Shown: piece by piece, positions 54,791-64,000 of the stretch
How the letters are laid out: each line of letters begins with the position of its first letter
Position numbering within the stretch: position 1 is the first letter of the stretch
Assembly (NCBI GenBank): GCA_032622095.1
Contig: CP136066.1
Coordinates: 194,980,816-195,044,815, forward strand
DNA: 64,000 bases
Direction of reading: 5' to 3'
From: Siphonodentalium dalli
Lineage: Eukaryota; Mollusca; Scaphopoda; Gadilida; Siphonodentaliidae
The notes under the pieces: generated by a model
Told to the model about the DNA's origin: nothing
Seen by the model: only the letters and a program-made list of their open reading frames with translations
The model's database searches: none
Position numbers and translations under genes: made by a program

Positions 54791-55163
54791 TAATTTGTTG
54801 TTGTTGCATGATTGTTGCTACCATCTTAATAACATAAATACAAATTTCATTGAAGTTTATATTCCACAAAGGAACGAAATATCTGACAATAAAGCCATAC
54901 ATGTAAATTCCGATAAACTTGCCAGGTAAATTTGACAGCGTGTGAACGTACGGGGTCCATAACATTTTATTGTTTCACAATTTTCTACACGCTTTTAATG
55001 AATTCTCCGGGTGATTTTGTTTTTTTAACGGTTTGGTCTGTGAATAATGGTAGTGGAGATAGTATTAAGAAAAATATAATATGTGCGTACGGCAGTGCAA
55101 TTAGAACTATTTTTCGGGTTTTGGTTGGGTACGTTAGTTCAATCTCACTATCCCCTTCTTAAC

Positions 55164-55260
55164 ACAGGTCCCCAGAACAAAAGTCTACCCCACCCCAATA
55201 ATACTTACTCAAATAAGAATTATTGGGGTAGGGTTAATGTTTTTTTTTCTGAGGACCTGT
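55164..55260. repeat. Hairpin related to 3,027-3,094
   Basis: ACAGGTCCCCAGAACAAAAG and CTACCCCACCCCAATAA pair with TTATTGGGGTAGGG and a CTGAGGACCTGT end. Confidence 0.8.
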
Positions 55261-55730
55261 GCTTCTTAAATGAAAACGCCAAGGAATTTCGTTTCTTAAA
55301 CGAGGTTTTTATGACCAGCCAAAGAAAACTATTGGGGAAGAAAAATCAGCTTTGTCTTCGACAATATGTGCAAATAAAATGGGGGGGGGGGGTACTTTCA
55401 AATATGCCCATTCTGAAATGAAAACGCCGGGGAATTTCGTTTCAGAATTGTGAATTATTGATCAGTGATTACTAGAGCACTATTAGTATGAAAATCAGCT
55501 ATACTCGAACGTGCAAATAGAAGTAATTAAGGGGGGTTTTGGGGGTATAGACTTACTTTCAAAACCCCCTTCTGAAATAAAAAAAAGCCAGGGAATCTCG
55601 TTTCCGAAATGATGTATTGTTGATCAGTAATTGCTGAAGCACTATTAATATAAAAAGCTTTGTACTGCAAGTATATAAGTCATTTCTTGTTTTGTTTTGG
55701 GGGGGGGGGTCTCTGGTCCATAAACGCCAG
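55261..55730 (+). repeat. About 155-bp tandem repeat, three copies
   Basis: Copies start at about 55,265, 55,413 and 55,570, each with GAAAACGCC..GGAATTTCGTTTC, then TGATCAGT and a CTATTA..AAAATCAGCT segment. G runs lie between them (55,381; 55,520; 55,700). GGCGCGCCGAAAGCGACAAA words repeat just beyond (55,790-55,905). Confidence 0.7.
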
Positions 55731-57010
55731 GAATGCTGAACTTAAGAAACCGGAAATGGAATACTATACTTCCTATATATATAATGGCGCTTTCGGGTTC
55801 CGAAATCGACAAAAAGTGCGCCATTAGTAACGCGCCGAAAGCGACAAAATGTGCGATATTAGCGCATGTTTCGGCGCGCCGAAAGCGACAAAATGTTATG
55901 GCGCACAGGTGGGGTGCATGTACAAGGGTGAAAACGTGTATGTTTGTTTGTGTTTTATGTTCTAAACTTCTAATGTCATATTACTAGTATAGGCTAGTCT
56001 GTGTTATTCGACATTATAGGCCCGGAACTGTACAACGAATGGAAAAATTAAATCAGTGTAAATCATGAGTTAGCAGGGACGTGGCTAGAGGGTCCCTATT
56101 GGGGGTGCATGTTCACCTATAGTTTCTGAATGCACCCCCTTCCAGTAACTTCTATTTGCACCCCCGTGTTAGGTTCGAATTTTCATCGATTTTGCAACGG
56201 GTTCTTCTAATTGTTGGATATGAAAACCTTTATGTTTAGATTTTTTTCATCTGGTGACCATTTCAGTTCATAAATATGGCCGAAACTATTTAAATTATCG
56301 AAATATGCGGGTTTTTGTCTGAAAACGATTTACACACTTTAAATTTATCGGGGTGAAATCAAACTATGGTCGCTATCCCATTGAGGCAACATTCCGTTTT
56401 GCGAAATTATGTTTTGAATAGTGGATATCACCATTTAACTGGGAGATATATTATATAGATTCATCTTAGGGAAGATACGTTCATTTATCAAAACCGCATA
56501 GTCTGGTTTGGTGATACCCTCGGGTTTTGGCGATACCACGTACACGGGGGTGATTAGGAAGTGGCCCTAATAGTATTCCATAGATTTCTGTGAAGTTCCT
56601 GGGGTGTAACAAATCTGAGGCACCAAATCTTTCGTACGCTATTGTGCAAATAGAACACAGCAGGCTCCCTGATTACATAGTTTGGTCACCATCGGGGATT
56701 AGCATAATATTGGCGTAATTATTGGCCATCGCGCGTTTTGGTTGTTGGTGTATTGTGACCTATAACAAAATAATTCCAAATTACTGTACAGAGAGAATAC
56801 CTCCTACATACTTTAGTTGATATTTATTGCCTCTACACAGCTTCAAGTCATTAAAAGTCATCTTCTGATAAGACAAAATGGGTCGGTACCCATTTGCATT
56901 CACAAACAGGTCAGAGATAATCGGTGTAAAACTTAACGATTGACATGTGTTCACATGGTCTGTTCTGAACTTGGAGGAAAACATGCGATAAATCGAAACA
57001 TGTAAAGCCA
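55731..57010. other. Non-coding interior
   Basis: No gene is supported. A 76-codon minus frame at 56,781-57,011 has ordinary composition but no motif, start context or partner exon. Confidence 0.4.
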
Positions 57011-57019
57011 CTGTAACAT

Positions 57020-58960
57020 AGAAATGTATCCATGTCTACTTAATGAGAGTATACAGTTCTGTAAAAATCGGGCGAAAATGTGACATTGCATTCTTAACCC
57101 CAAACTTGTGGCGGCTTTTCGTCAAATGTACCGAAGCTTCGTGACGTGTCAGAACTCCAATAATATACCAAAACCGGGACATCAGATGATATGGAACGTT
57201 GAATTGTCACCAGAAACCTCGATGTTACTCATTTCAGACCATAACTATCATTGCATTATATTAACCCATGTTGTAATTATGTCAATTATGCACTCTGTTA
57301 CACCCACCACTATATAACTGCTTCCTCCCTGAAACAAGGCTACAAATAAGAAGTTTATATATGTCTACTTAATGAGAGTATACAGTCCTGTCGAAATCGT
57401 GCGAAAAATGTGACATTGCATCCTTAATCCCAAATATGTGGCGGTTTTTCATCCAATGTTCAGAAGCTTCGTGACGTGTCAGAGCTCACAGAAAATATAC
57501 ACCATGCACCATCGGGACATCAAATGATATCAAACGTTGAATGATCACAGTTTCGACAGAACCGTATACTCTCATTAATAAACATAGATAAACTTCTCAT
57601 ATATAGCCCTGTGTTAGGGAGGAAGCAGTTATATAATGGTGGGTGTAACAAAGTGTGTAATTTTGACATACATGTATTACACGATGGGTTAATATATAAT
57701 CCGATGCTAATTATGGTCTGAAATGACTAATATCGAGGTTTCTGGTGACCGTTCAACGTTTGATAACATTTATTGTCCCGGTTTTGGTATATTCTTGGAG
57801 TTCTGACACGTCACGAAGCTTCGGTACATGTCACGAAGCTTCGGTACATTGGACGAAAAACCGCCACAGCTTTGGGGTTAATGATGTAAAGTAACATTTT
57901 TCGCCCGATTTCGATAGAACTGTATACTCTCATTAATTAGACATAGACAAACTTCTGATATGTAGCCATGTATTAGGGAGGAAGCAGTTATATATGGGTG
58001 GGTGTAACAAAGTGTGTAATTTTGACATATTACACGATGGGTTAATATATAATCCGATGCTAATTATGGTCTGAAATGACTAATATCGAGGTTTCTGGTG
58101 ACCGTTCAACGTTTGGTAACATTTATTGTCCCGGTTTTGGTATATTCTTGGAGTTCTGACACGTCACGAAGCTTCGGTACATGTCACGAAGCTTCGGTAC
58201 ATTGGACGAAAAACCGCCACAGCTTTGGGGTTAATGATGTAAAGTAACATTTTTAGTCCGATTTCGATAGAACTGTATACTCTCATTAATTAGACATAGA
58301 CAAACTTCTGATATGTAGCCATGTATTAGGGAGGAAGCAGTTATATATGGGTGGGTGTAACAAAGTGTGTAATTTTGACATATTACACGATGGGTTAATA
58401 TATAATCCGATGCTAATTATGGTCTGAAATGACTAATATCGAGGTTTCTGGTGACCGTTCAACATTTGATAACATTTATTGTCCCGGTTTTGGTATATTC
58501 TTGGAGTTCTGACACGTCACGAAGCTTCGGTACATGTCACGAAGCTTCGGTACATTGGACGAAAAACCGCCGCAGCTTTGGGGTTAATGATGTAAAGTAA
58601 CATTTTTCGCCCGATTTCGATAGAACTGTATACTCTCATTAATTAGACATAGATAAACTTCTGATATGTAACAAAGTGTGTAATTTTGACATATTACACG
58701 ATGGGTTAATATATAATCCGATGCTAATTATGGTCTGAAATGACTAATATCGAGGTTTCTGGTGACCATTCAACGTTTGATAACATTTGTTTTCCCGGTT
58801 TTGGTATATTCTTGGAGTTCTGACACGTGACGAAGCTTCGGTACATGTCACGAAGCTTCATTACATTGGACGAAAAACCGCCACAGCTTTGGGGTTAATG
58901 ATGCAAAGTAACATTTTTCGCCCGATTTCGATAGAACTGTATACACTCATTAGATAAGTT
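57020..58960 (-). repeat. Satellite array, right side, with an orientation switch
   Basis: Two diverged units (57,020-57,545) run in the left-array orientation. At about 57,553 the array flips, and four units of about 353 bp (to 58,960) run in the opposite orientation with CACGAAGCTTCGGTACATGT twice per unit. The inverted units are more alike among themselves than they are to the left array. Confidence 0.9.
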
Positions 58961-59294
58961 ATCGTATAATTCATAAAATTGTGCTATTTGTTTACGAGCA
59001 AATTTTTTTGATTCTTGCTGTACTCTAAAACATTGAGCTCATTAGAATATGCAATACATGCTCCCCGTAGTCATTACTTCCAAATATAGATTATTTATAG
59101 GTGCTTGACAACATTTCCATATGTAAATAAGGGTATGCATATTTATAATATTATTTTGAATAATAATTAATGTACCGAAGCTTCGTACCGCTTAGTTGTA
59201 ATCGTCCCTACGGGCGAGTAGCAGAGTTGGGACAGGGTACCAGTCTATGTGGTATATTCGTCGAGATATCGCGACGCAATTACAAATTCTGTCC

Positions 59295-59400
59295 ACAGGC
59301 CTTCTAAACAGTGAGTGTCAGATTAAAATTTAATTTTTATTAATAATTATTATTTAAATTGTATTTTAATTATTTATAACTCACTGTTTAGAAGGCCTGT
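59295..59400. repeat. Hairpin, 22-bp arms
   Basis: ACAGGCCTTCTAAACAGTGA is perfectly complemented at 59,380-59,400 across an AT-rich loop. Confidence 0.85.
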
Positions 59401-59415
59401 GATTACTTCCGCTGG

Positions 59416-59715
59416 TTTGTCATTTTGTCCAGCATTCTGACCCGTCCCGCAGTTTGTCATGTTCACTATAAATTATATGACACAAGAAAACAGGTACCGG
59501 AACCGATAATAAATTTATAGCATTTACGCACTCTGATGAAACAATGTTTTTAAATTGTTTTTTTTAAGATCACCACAATATATTGTTGAATGTCACAATC
59601 ATGTCGTGGGCGACATTCGATTTAGAATAGTATATAATATTGGTATTTAATATCGGTACCTTTTATTTATCGTTCAGACTAAACGGAGTCTATGCGGCGC
59701 GAGGCAGTCACTGGA
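59416..59715 (+). repeat. Dispersed repeat, copy 2
   Basis: Direct-orientation match to 7,624-7,900, with the same end points; it starts about 180 bp outside the 11-kb element. Confidence 0.8.
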
Positions 59716-59719
59716 CATT

Positions 59720-59977
59720 CGGCAAACCTCGTCAGATTCCGTCACCGTTTCAGCTTGGCCACAGAGGTCATAGGTCGAGGAGTCCCGAATGAGTCAGGTT
59801 AGTGTTGACGCCACATCCGTCCAATCTCGCTACTCTCATCAAGGACGGCCTCGGACAATCGCCATTTCGACCGGTCACATGATCTCCGGTCATGTGACCC
59901 ATACCCGGAAGAGATTGCACGTCGGCAGACATTTTTGTTCAACAGCGAAACTTCTCTCGTCGTTTTTCATCAAATGT
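59720..59977 (+). CDS. Possible first exon with strong splice donor
   Basis: The segment is GC-richer than its surroundings and ends at AAAT|GTAAGTAAA, an ideal donor (GT at 59,978). From ATG 59,789 the frame is open through the donor for 63 codons, beginning MSQVSVDATSVQSRYSHQGR. There is no recognisable domain, and the frame may be 5' untranslated. The next exon is not identified; tandem repeats follow. Confidence 0.25.
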
Positions 59978-60655
59978 AAGTAAACTGAGTAATGTTTTCA
60001 AATAACTTTGGTGCAGTCATCGACTAATGATATAATATGACCGCGCGGATTGGTTCTTACGTTCCCAATACGATTTAATTTCATTTACCAGCCGCTTGAA
60101 TCGGCGCACATGGCTTTCTGCGTTTTTGACGTATTAGCCCCCACGACCTATTCAGCGATGGGAATGGCAAACTTTTAACCTGAAGACCCAGACTTCCCTT
60201 GTCCCATGTCTTCCTGAGTCAATTCCGCACCCAAGGTTAGCGTGGTTCCATATCTTCATGATTTTACATATGATTTTTTTCATTCTGAACTTTTCACTTT
60301 TTATTCCATCACCCAGGCCCCATTTGGCAATGGTCGTTGGACACTTTCAAGCCGAAAATATACATGACACTGATTTAGTGCCTTCCTTTGTGAATTCCCC
60401 ACCCAACGGTGTGCCACTTTACACAACTTGATTATTCTACGTTAATTTTTTTTCGTTCTGAATGAGGCACTTTTCTTGGTCTCCCTAAATCCAATTTTGC
60501 GATGCCAATTTGAGACTTTCTGGTAAAAATATCAATAACGCTGATTTTATGCCTTCGTGTGTGACTTCCCCAGCCAGCGGTATGCCTCTTTCCACAATTT
60601 TGTGATTGTACGTTACATTTTTTTCATTCTAAATGGTAGTTTTCTCGGTGACACC

Positions 60656-60729
60656 TAGATCATGCCATGATTCTCTACTCTGGCCAACGCCGTAGCATTA
60701 GCCAAAGTACAGGTTCATGGCATGATCTA
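60656..60729. mobile_element. TAGATCATGCC hairpin element, copy 2
   Basis: 74 bp from TAGATCATGCCATGATTCTC to its complement, with internal mismatches. Flanked by GGTGACACC (60,647) and GGTAACACC (60,730). Confidence 0.8.
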
Positions 60730-60910
60730 GGTAACACCGAATACAATTTTGCGATGCCAATTTGAGACTTTCTGGTTAAAATTATCAATAACGCTGATTT
60801 TACGCCTTCGTGTGTGACTTCCCCATCCAGCGGTGTGCCTCTTTCCACAATTTTGTGATTGTATGTTACATATTTTTCATTCTAAATGGTGCACCTTTCT
60901 CGGTAACACC

Positions 60911-60984
60911 TAGATCATGCCATGATTCTCTACTCTGGCTAACGCCGTAGCGTTAGCCAAAGTACAGGTTCATGGCATGATCTA
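60911..60984. mobile_element. TAGATCATGCC hairpin element, copy 3
   Basis: Same size and position in the next monomer, flanked by GGTAACACC and GGTTACACC. Confidence 0.8.
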
Positions 60985-61080
60985 GGTTACACCAAATACA
61001 ATATCGCTGATTTTATGCCTTCCTTTATGAATTCCCAACAGTATGCCACTTTGCACAACTTCGCCATACTACACCGCCAG

Positions 61081-61106
61081 AGTAGAGATTCATGGCATGA
61101 TCTATC
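61081..61106. repeat. Half copy of the TAGATCATGCC element
   Basis: AGAGTAGAGATTCATGGCAT then GATCTA: right arm only. Confidence 0.65.
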
Positions 61107-61313
61107 TTTTATCAAACTACTTCAGAATATATGCATGACAGTAGTATTAAAGTGATTGCATCCAGTGAGCAAGTTCTGGTATCCCTGCCCCACTCCTGCT
61201 TGGCATAATTATTTAATAGGAAGCGCCTGGTTGAATTTACAGTGGTATGATAGATCACTTCTATCCTCAAGCAACTTATGCCATTCAATGGCATTTTTTC
61301 TAATGTGAAGAGG

Positions 61314-61470
61314 TACTCTCAGGTGCTTAATAATAGTGACAGCACGATTATTAATTTGGAGAAAATTACCAACGATCACTAATATTTACATTGAGACATT
61401 ATTAAAATCAGCCCAAATCCCTACCAATCACTATTATTAGGCCATCACGATTATTATGCACCTGAGAGTT
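61314..61470. repeat. Imperfect inverted repeat
   Basis: TACTCTCAGGTGCTTAATAA pairs with TTATTATGCACCTGAGAGT across about 110 bp. Confidence 0.65.
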
Positions 61471-61583
61471 TGGCTTGAGACCCCACCATAGTTCAATTCA
61501 CACCAGGTTCTCAGCTTCCAATGTTTGAACGCATTGGCATGGCCCTGATAAATGGCTTATTGTGTGGATACCAGTAATATATT

Positions 61584-61717
61584 GAGAGTAATCACTTCAT
61601 TGAACTGGTGACATGAAATAATTCATGAGAGGTAGGGATGTTATACAAACACAAATTAGACCCTGCCTCAATCGAATTTTTTTCATGGCACCAGTTCAAT
61701 CAAGTGATTATTCTCTG
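61584..61717. repeat. Imperfect inverted repeat
   Basis: GAGTAATCACTTCATTGAAC and TGGTG pair with CACCAGTTCAATCAAGTGAT and TATTCTC. Confidence 0.65.
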
Positions 61718-64000
61718 TTTAATCATATTCCATTATAAACATCTTAATTTACGAGAAATCCTAATATCACTGCCATTATACCCATGACGTATAAATTTTA
61801 TTGCGAATATAAATACATGTAACATGCTAGTTAAAGTGACATAATTCATAAGTGCAATTATAGTTTATAATCACTCGAGAAATCAAGGTAAATCACAGAT
61901 ACGAATGTAATAGTCATTTTAAAATTTAAAAGTATACCAGTACATGTACATGTAGTGTGCATATACATGGCTACATGTGTATGTTGTCTGGGTGAAATAA
62001 ATCATCTCCCTGAATGAATGGCAATGCCAGAATTGTTAGCATCACTTACAATCTTACATTGAATACAGCAGCACAAATGCATGTTGGTATGTACATGTAT
62101 TATTACCTTAAAGACATATTATGCACTTGTTCGAGTTCGTGAAGCTGATAAGTTGGTATTCAGGCGTTATGCCAGTCTGGAGTAAACTACATACCCACAT
62201 ATAAAAAATAGTGGGTCTGACGACCTTTCGTTCAGTTTTCATTTCCCAAACCCGGGATTCCTTGTAATTACCGCCAATCAAAACTTAGCTCCAAGAAATG
62301 TGTGCCCCAATAAAAAACTAGTAACATGTCACGTGCTCTCGGTGTGGAAATTCCGAAGGTGTGGCTATATGTTGTTAAAATAGTATCCATGACGTCATTT
62401 ATACCGGAAGAGAAATTCACAAATCGACAAATAAAGTAGATTGTTGACGAGCGGTCGAAAGTTTAAAATCAAGAATCACCGGAATTTGGATTGCAGGCAA
62501 CTGTAATTAGGGTACAACTGGCCAATCTTTGGAGCTAATAATACGGCTGTGTAATGTCGGGAGGGTTTCGGTGGGGTTGGTGGTAGAATTGTGTTGCTCT
62601 ACGCTCGTTTTGGCTGCGGTGGTACTACTGTCGGTACTGGGGAACTGCTAGATCGTTTTGTTATGTCATTTAACTTTTTTTTAGTTCTGTAGTTGTTTTA
62701 GCAGATAGTCCCGACATTCATGTATTTTTGATTCGTGGCCGTTGATTTGTGTTATTTTTTGACAACATGGGAGACAAATCGCCTGGCCGATCTAAAAAAT
62801 AATTCGTTCTGAGTCCAAGACTGGCAAGAGATCCACAGACATTTTTTATAATTTCAAGAAGATCTGTCTTAGTTATTGTACATATTATTTTGGATCCCGG
62901 AAGCTAGCCCTTTATTGTCAGTAAAACAACCGCCGAACGAAAAGTCACAAACCCTGCAACTATTAATTCCGATTCTTAGAATCGGCTTCACATGGTTGAA
63001 GCGGCCATGACGGCACTGGCACGTGACCATGTTTACGCCTGTCAATCAACTAATTTCAGATTTATATTTAGTGCGGTGTGACGTAATTTGGGAGAAGCCC
63101 ACAACCTTTCAGAAATGAAAAGTTGATGGGAATGCAATAGACTCAGTATCAGTATGAATCTGAGTGTATGTTTACATAGACTGGCGTTATGCCAACCTGG
63201 AGAATGTAGCATTCTACTAACATCGTCGAAAATTTCAAAGAAATCGACCATACCATTCAAGAGAAAACGTTGTCAAAACAACGCTCATTTGTAAATATTT
63301 ACATCTGAATATGGGACGCAACAATTGTCAACAAACTAACACAAATGATTTCGCCATCCAGAGTCAGGGCATTAAATTAATATATCAGAATGACGATGCG
63401 TGTTGGTAATTTGGATTAATATTCTTAAAAAGAACAACTTTGAGCATGAATATTCTCCATTTCTATTGGATTACCCTACGGGAGTGTTTCACATCACTTT
63501 AATCCATTGCATGTACATTATTGTATTCGTTTGTTTCAATTAGGGCCCTGCGGACAAATTGATGTGATTCAGAATCTTTCATCTGATTTGATTCAATATC
63601 GCGTGTCCTGATTCAAATTGTATGGAATCATTGGCACCAGTTCCATTCCAATTACTTCCAACAAACTGCATTGCTTTCTCTCTCAGGATTATGAAACCAA
63701 CAAAAGACCACACAAACAAATAACACTCACCCCTGATCACGAGTCCTGCTAGGCTGCTATGATGTTGGTCGGTCCTGCTGAATTGCTTTGATGCTGGTAG
63801 GTCAAACTGATGCTATCACACAAATATACAGGCTATTTTTTATAAAGTTGTCATTTTCACAGTGTTTGGTTAATCCGAGCGATTTGTGAAAAAGACAGCT
63901 CTGATGTTTGCAAATTTTATGTACCAACATTGAGTCCTTCACATTTGACTAAAAACAATTAATGCTTATCATTTATGATGAGAGCTTGGTGTAAAATGTT
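61718..64000. other. Non-coding, no supported feature
   Basis: Looks like ordinary intergenic or intronic DNA. A TGACGTCA site lies at about 62,389. An ATG in good context at 62,767 gives only 11 codons. No repeats of note. Confidence 0.45.

Larger units (their letters stand above)
48184..59236. mobile_element. 11-kb element with inverted termini and inverted satellite arrays
   Basis: The left end (48,184-48,250) and the right end (about 59,150-59,236) share CCTGTCCC, CCGTAGGGAC, ACGAAGCTTCGGTACATTA and TTATTATTCA-type words in inverse order. Just inside each end is the same roughly 350-bp satellite, in opposite orientations (48,300-52,480 and 57,553-58,960). The interior (52,490-57,000) holds a second inverted pair of minisatellites and several small tandem repeats but no recognisable gene. 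It may be one giant foldback element or satellite arrays captured around a smaller one. Confidence 0.65.
60160..61080 (+). repeat. About 180-bp tandem repeat array with embedded hairpin elements
   Basis: About five monomers share TTTTTTTCATTCTGAA, AATTTTGCGATGCCAATTTG, ATAACGCTGATTTTATGCCT and TTCCACAATTTTGTGATT. Two of them carry the TAGATCATGCC hairpin at the same position. Confidence 0.75.

Noticed and set aside
56781-57011. 76-codon minus frame with ordinary amino-acid composition
   Set aside because: It ends at the edge of the satellite array with no motif, splice or promoter support.
62767-62802. Start of a gene at ATG 62,767
   Set aside because: The context is good but a stop follows after 11 codons and no donor is seen.

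Overview
This window is metazoan nuclear DNA with almost no ordinary host genes. It is AT-rich, carries introns and splice signals, and is packed with microsatellites and non-LTR retrotransposon debris. Its repeats and the abundance of TACATGTA-type words look lophotrochozoan, most likely a marine mollusc; that assignment is an inference from style, not from a diagnostic gene. The dominant theme at every scale is inverted repetition: hairpins of about 80 bp, a nearly perfect 193-bp palindrome, foldback elements of 1 to 1.6 kb, a 5-kb palindrome, and an 11-kb element whose two ends carry the same satellite in opposite orientation.

Layout. 1-14,050 holds short hairpin families, foldback elements, a tRNA-derived SINE and a 1.2-kb tandem duplication (10,736-11,972 and 12,489-14,053) in which only the second copy carries an inserted palindromic element. 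14,865-16,070 is an element made of about 30 GATATC palindromes. 16,531-18,384 is a 35-bp minisatellite of about 53 units. 18,620-20,431 (minus) is the one convincing host-type coding region: a B-box zinc finger, a helical region and long Lys-Pro-Val-Tyr and Tyr-Gly-Pro-Pro repeats.

20,786-29,070 is a decayed virus-like Polinton/adintovirus-type element, or two abutting derivatives. It holds a broken protein-primed-type DNA polymerase B (minus, 22,159-25,284), a divergently transcribed CCHC zinc-knuckle gene, and four small unidentified late-type genes (two of them related copies). Each late-type gene is preceded by the same roughly 80-bp CRE/CCAAT-like promoter module and followed, 13-52 nt after its stop codon, by a histone-type 3' stem-loop with a conserved downstream block 13-14 nt further on that looks like a U7 target. 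The zinc-knuckle gene instead starts from a TATA-containing palindromic bidirectional promoter and ends at AATAAA. The element therefore appears to have two gene classes with different promoters and different mRNA 3' ends, the late class imitating replication-dependent histone mRNAs. This is the most interesting signal in the window.

29,135-32,640 is a dead jockey/CR1-like LINE with another LINE 3' end inserted in its endonuclease. 33,400-35,640 has weak exon-like signals and an inverted partial exon copy. 38,588-43,565 is a 5-kb palindrome built of ATGGCGGC-bearing monomers, better conserved at its ends than at its centre. 43,575-47,285 is an element rich in ACCGCGTT with internal direct repeats. 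48,184-59,236 is the 11-kb element with inverted satellite arrays. 59,416-64,000 holds a dispersed repeat, a possible first exon with a good splice donor (59,720-59,977), a tandem array of about 180 bp carrying tiny hairpin transposons, and otherwise featureless sequence. No rRNA, tRNA gene or CRISPR array was seen.
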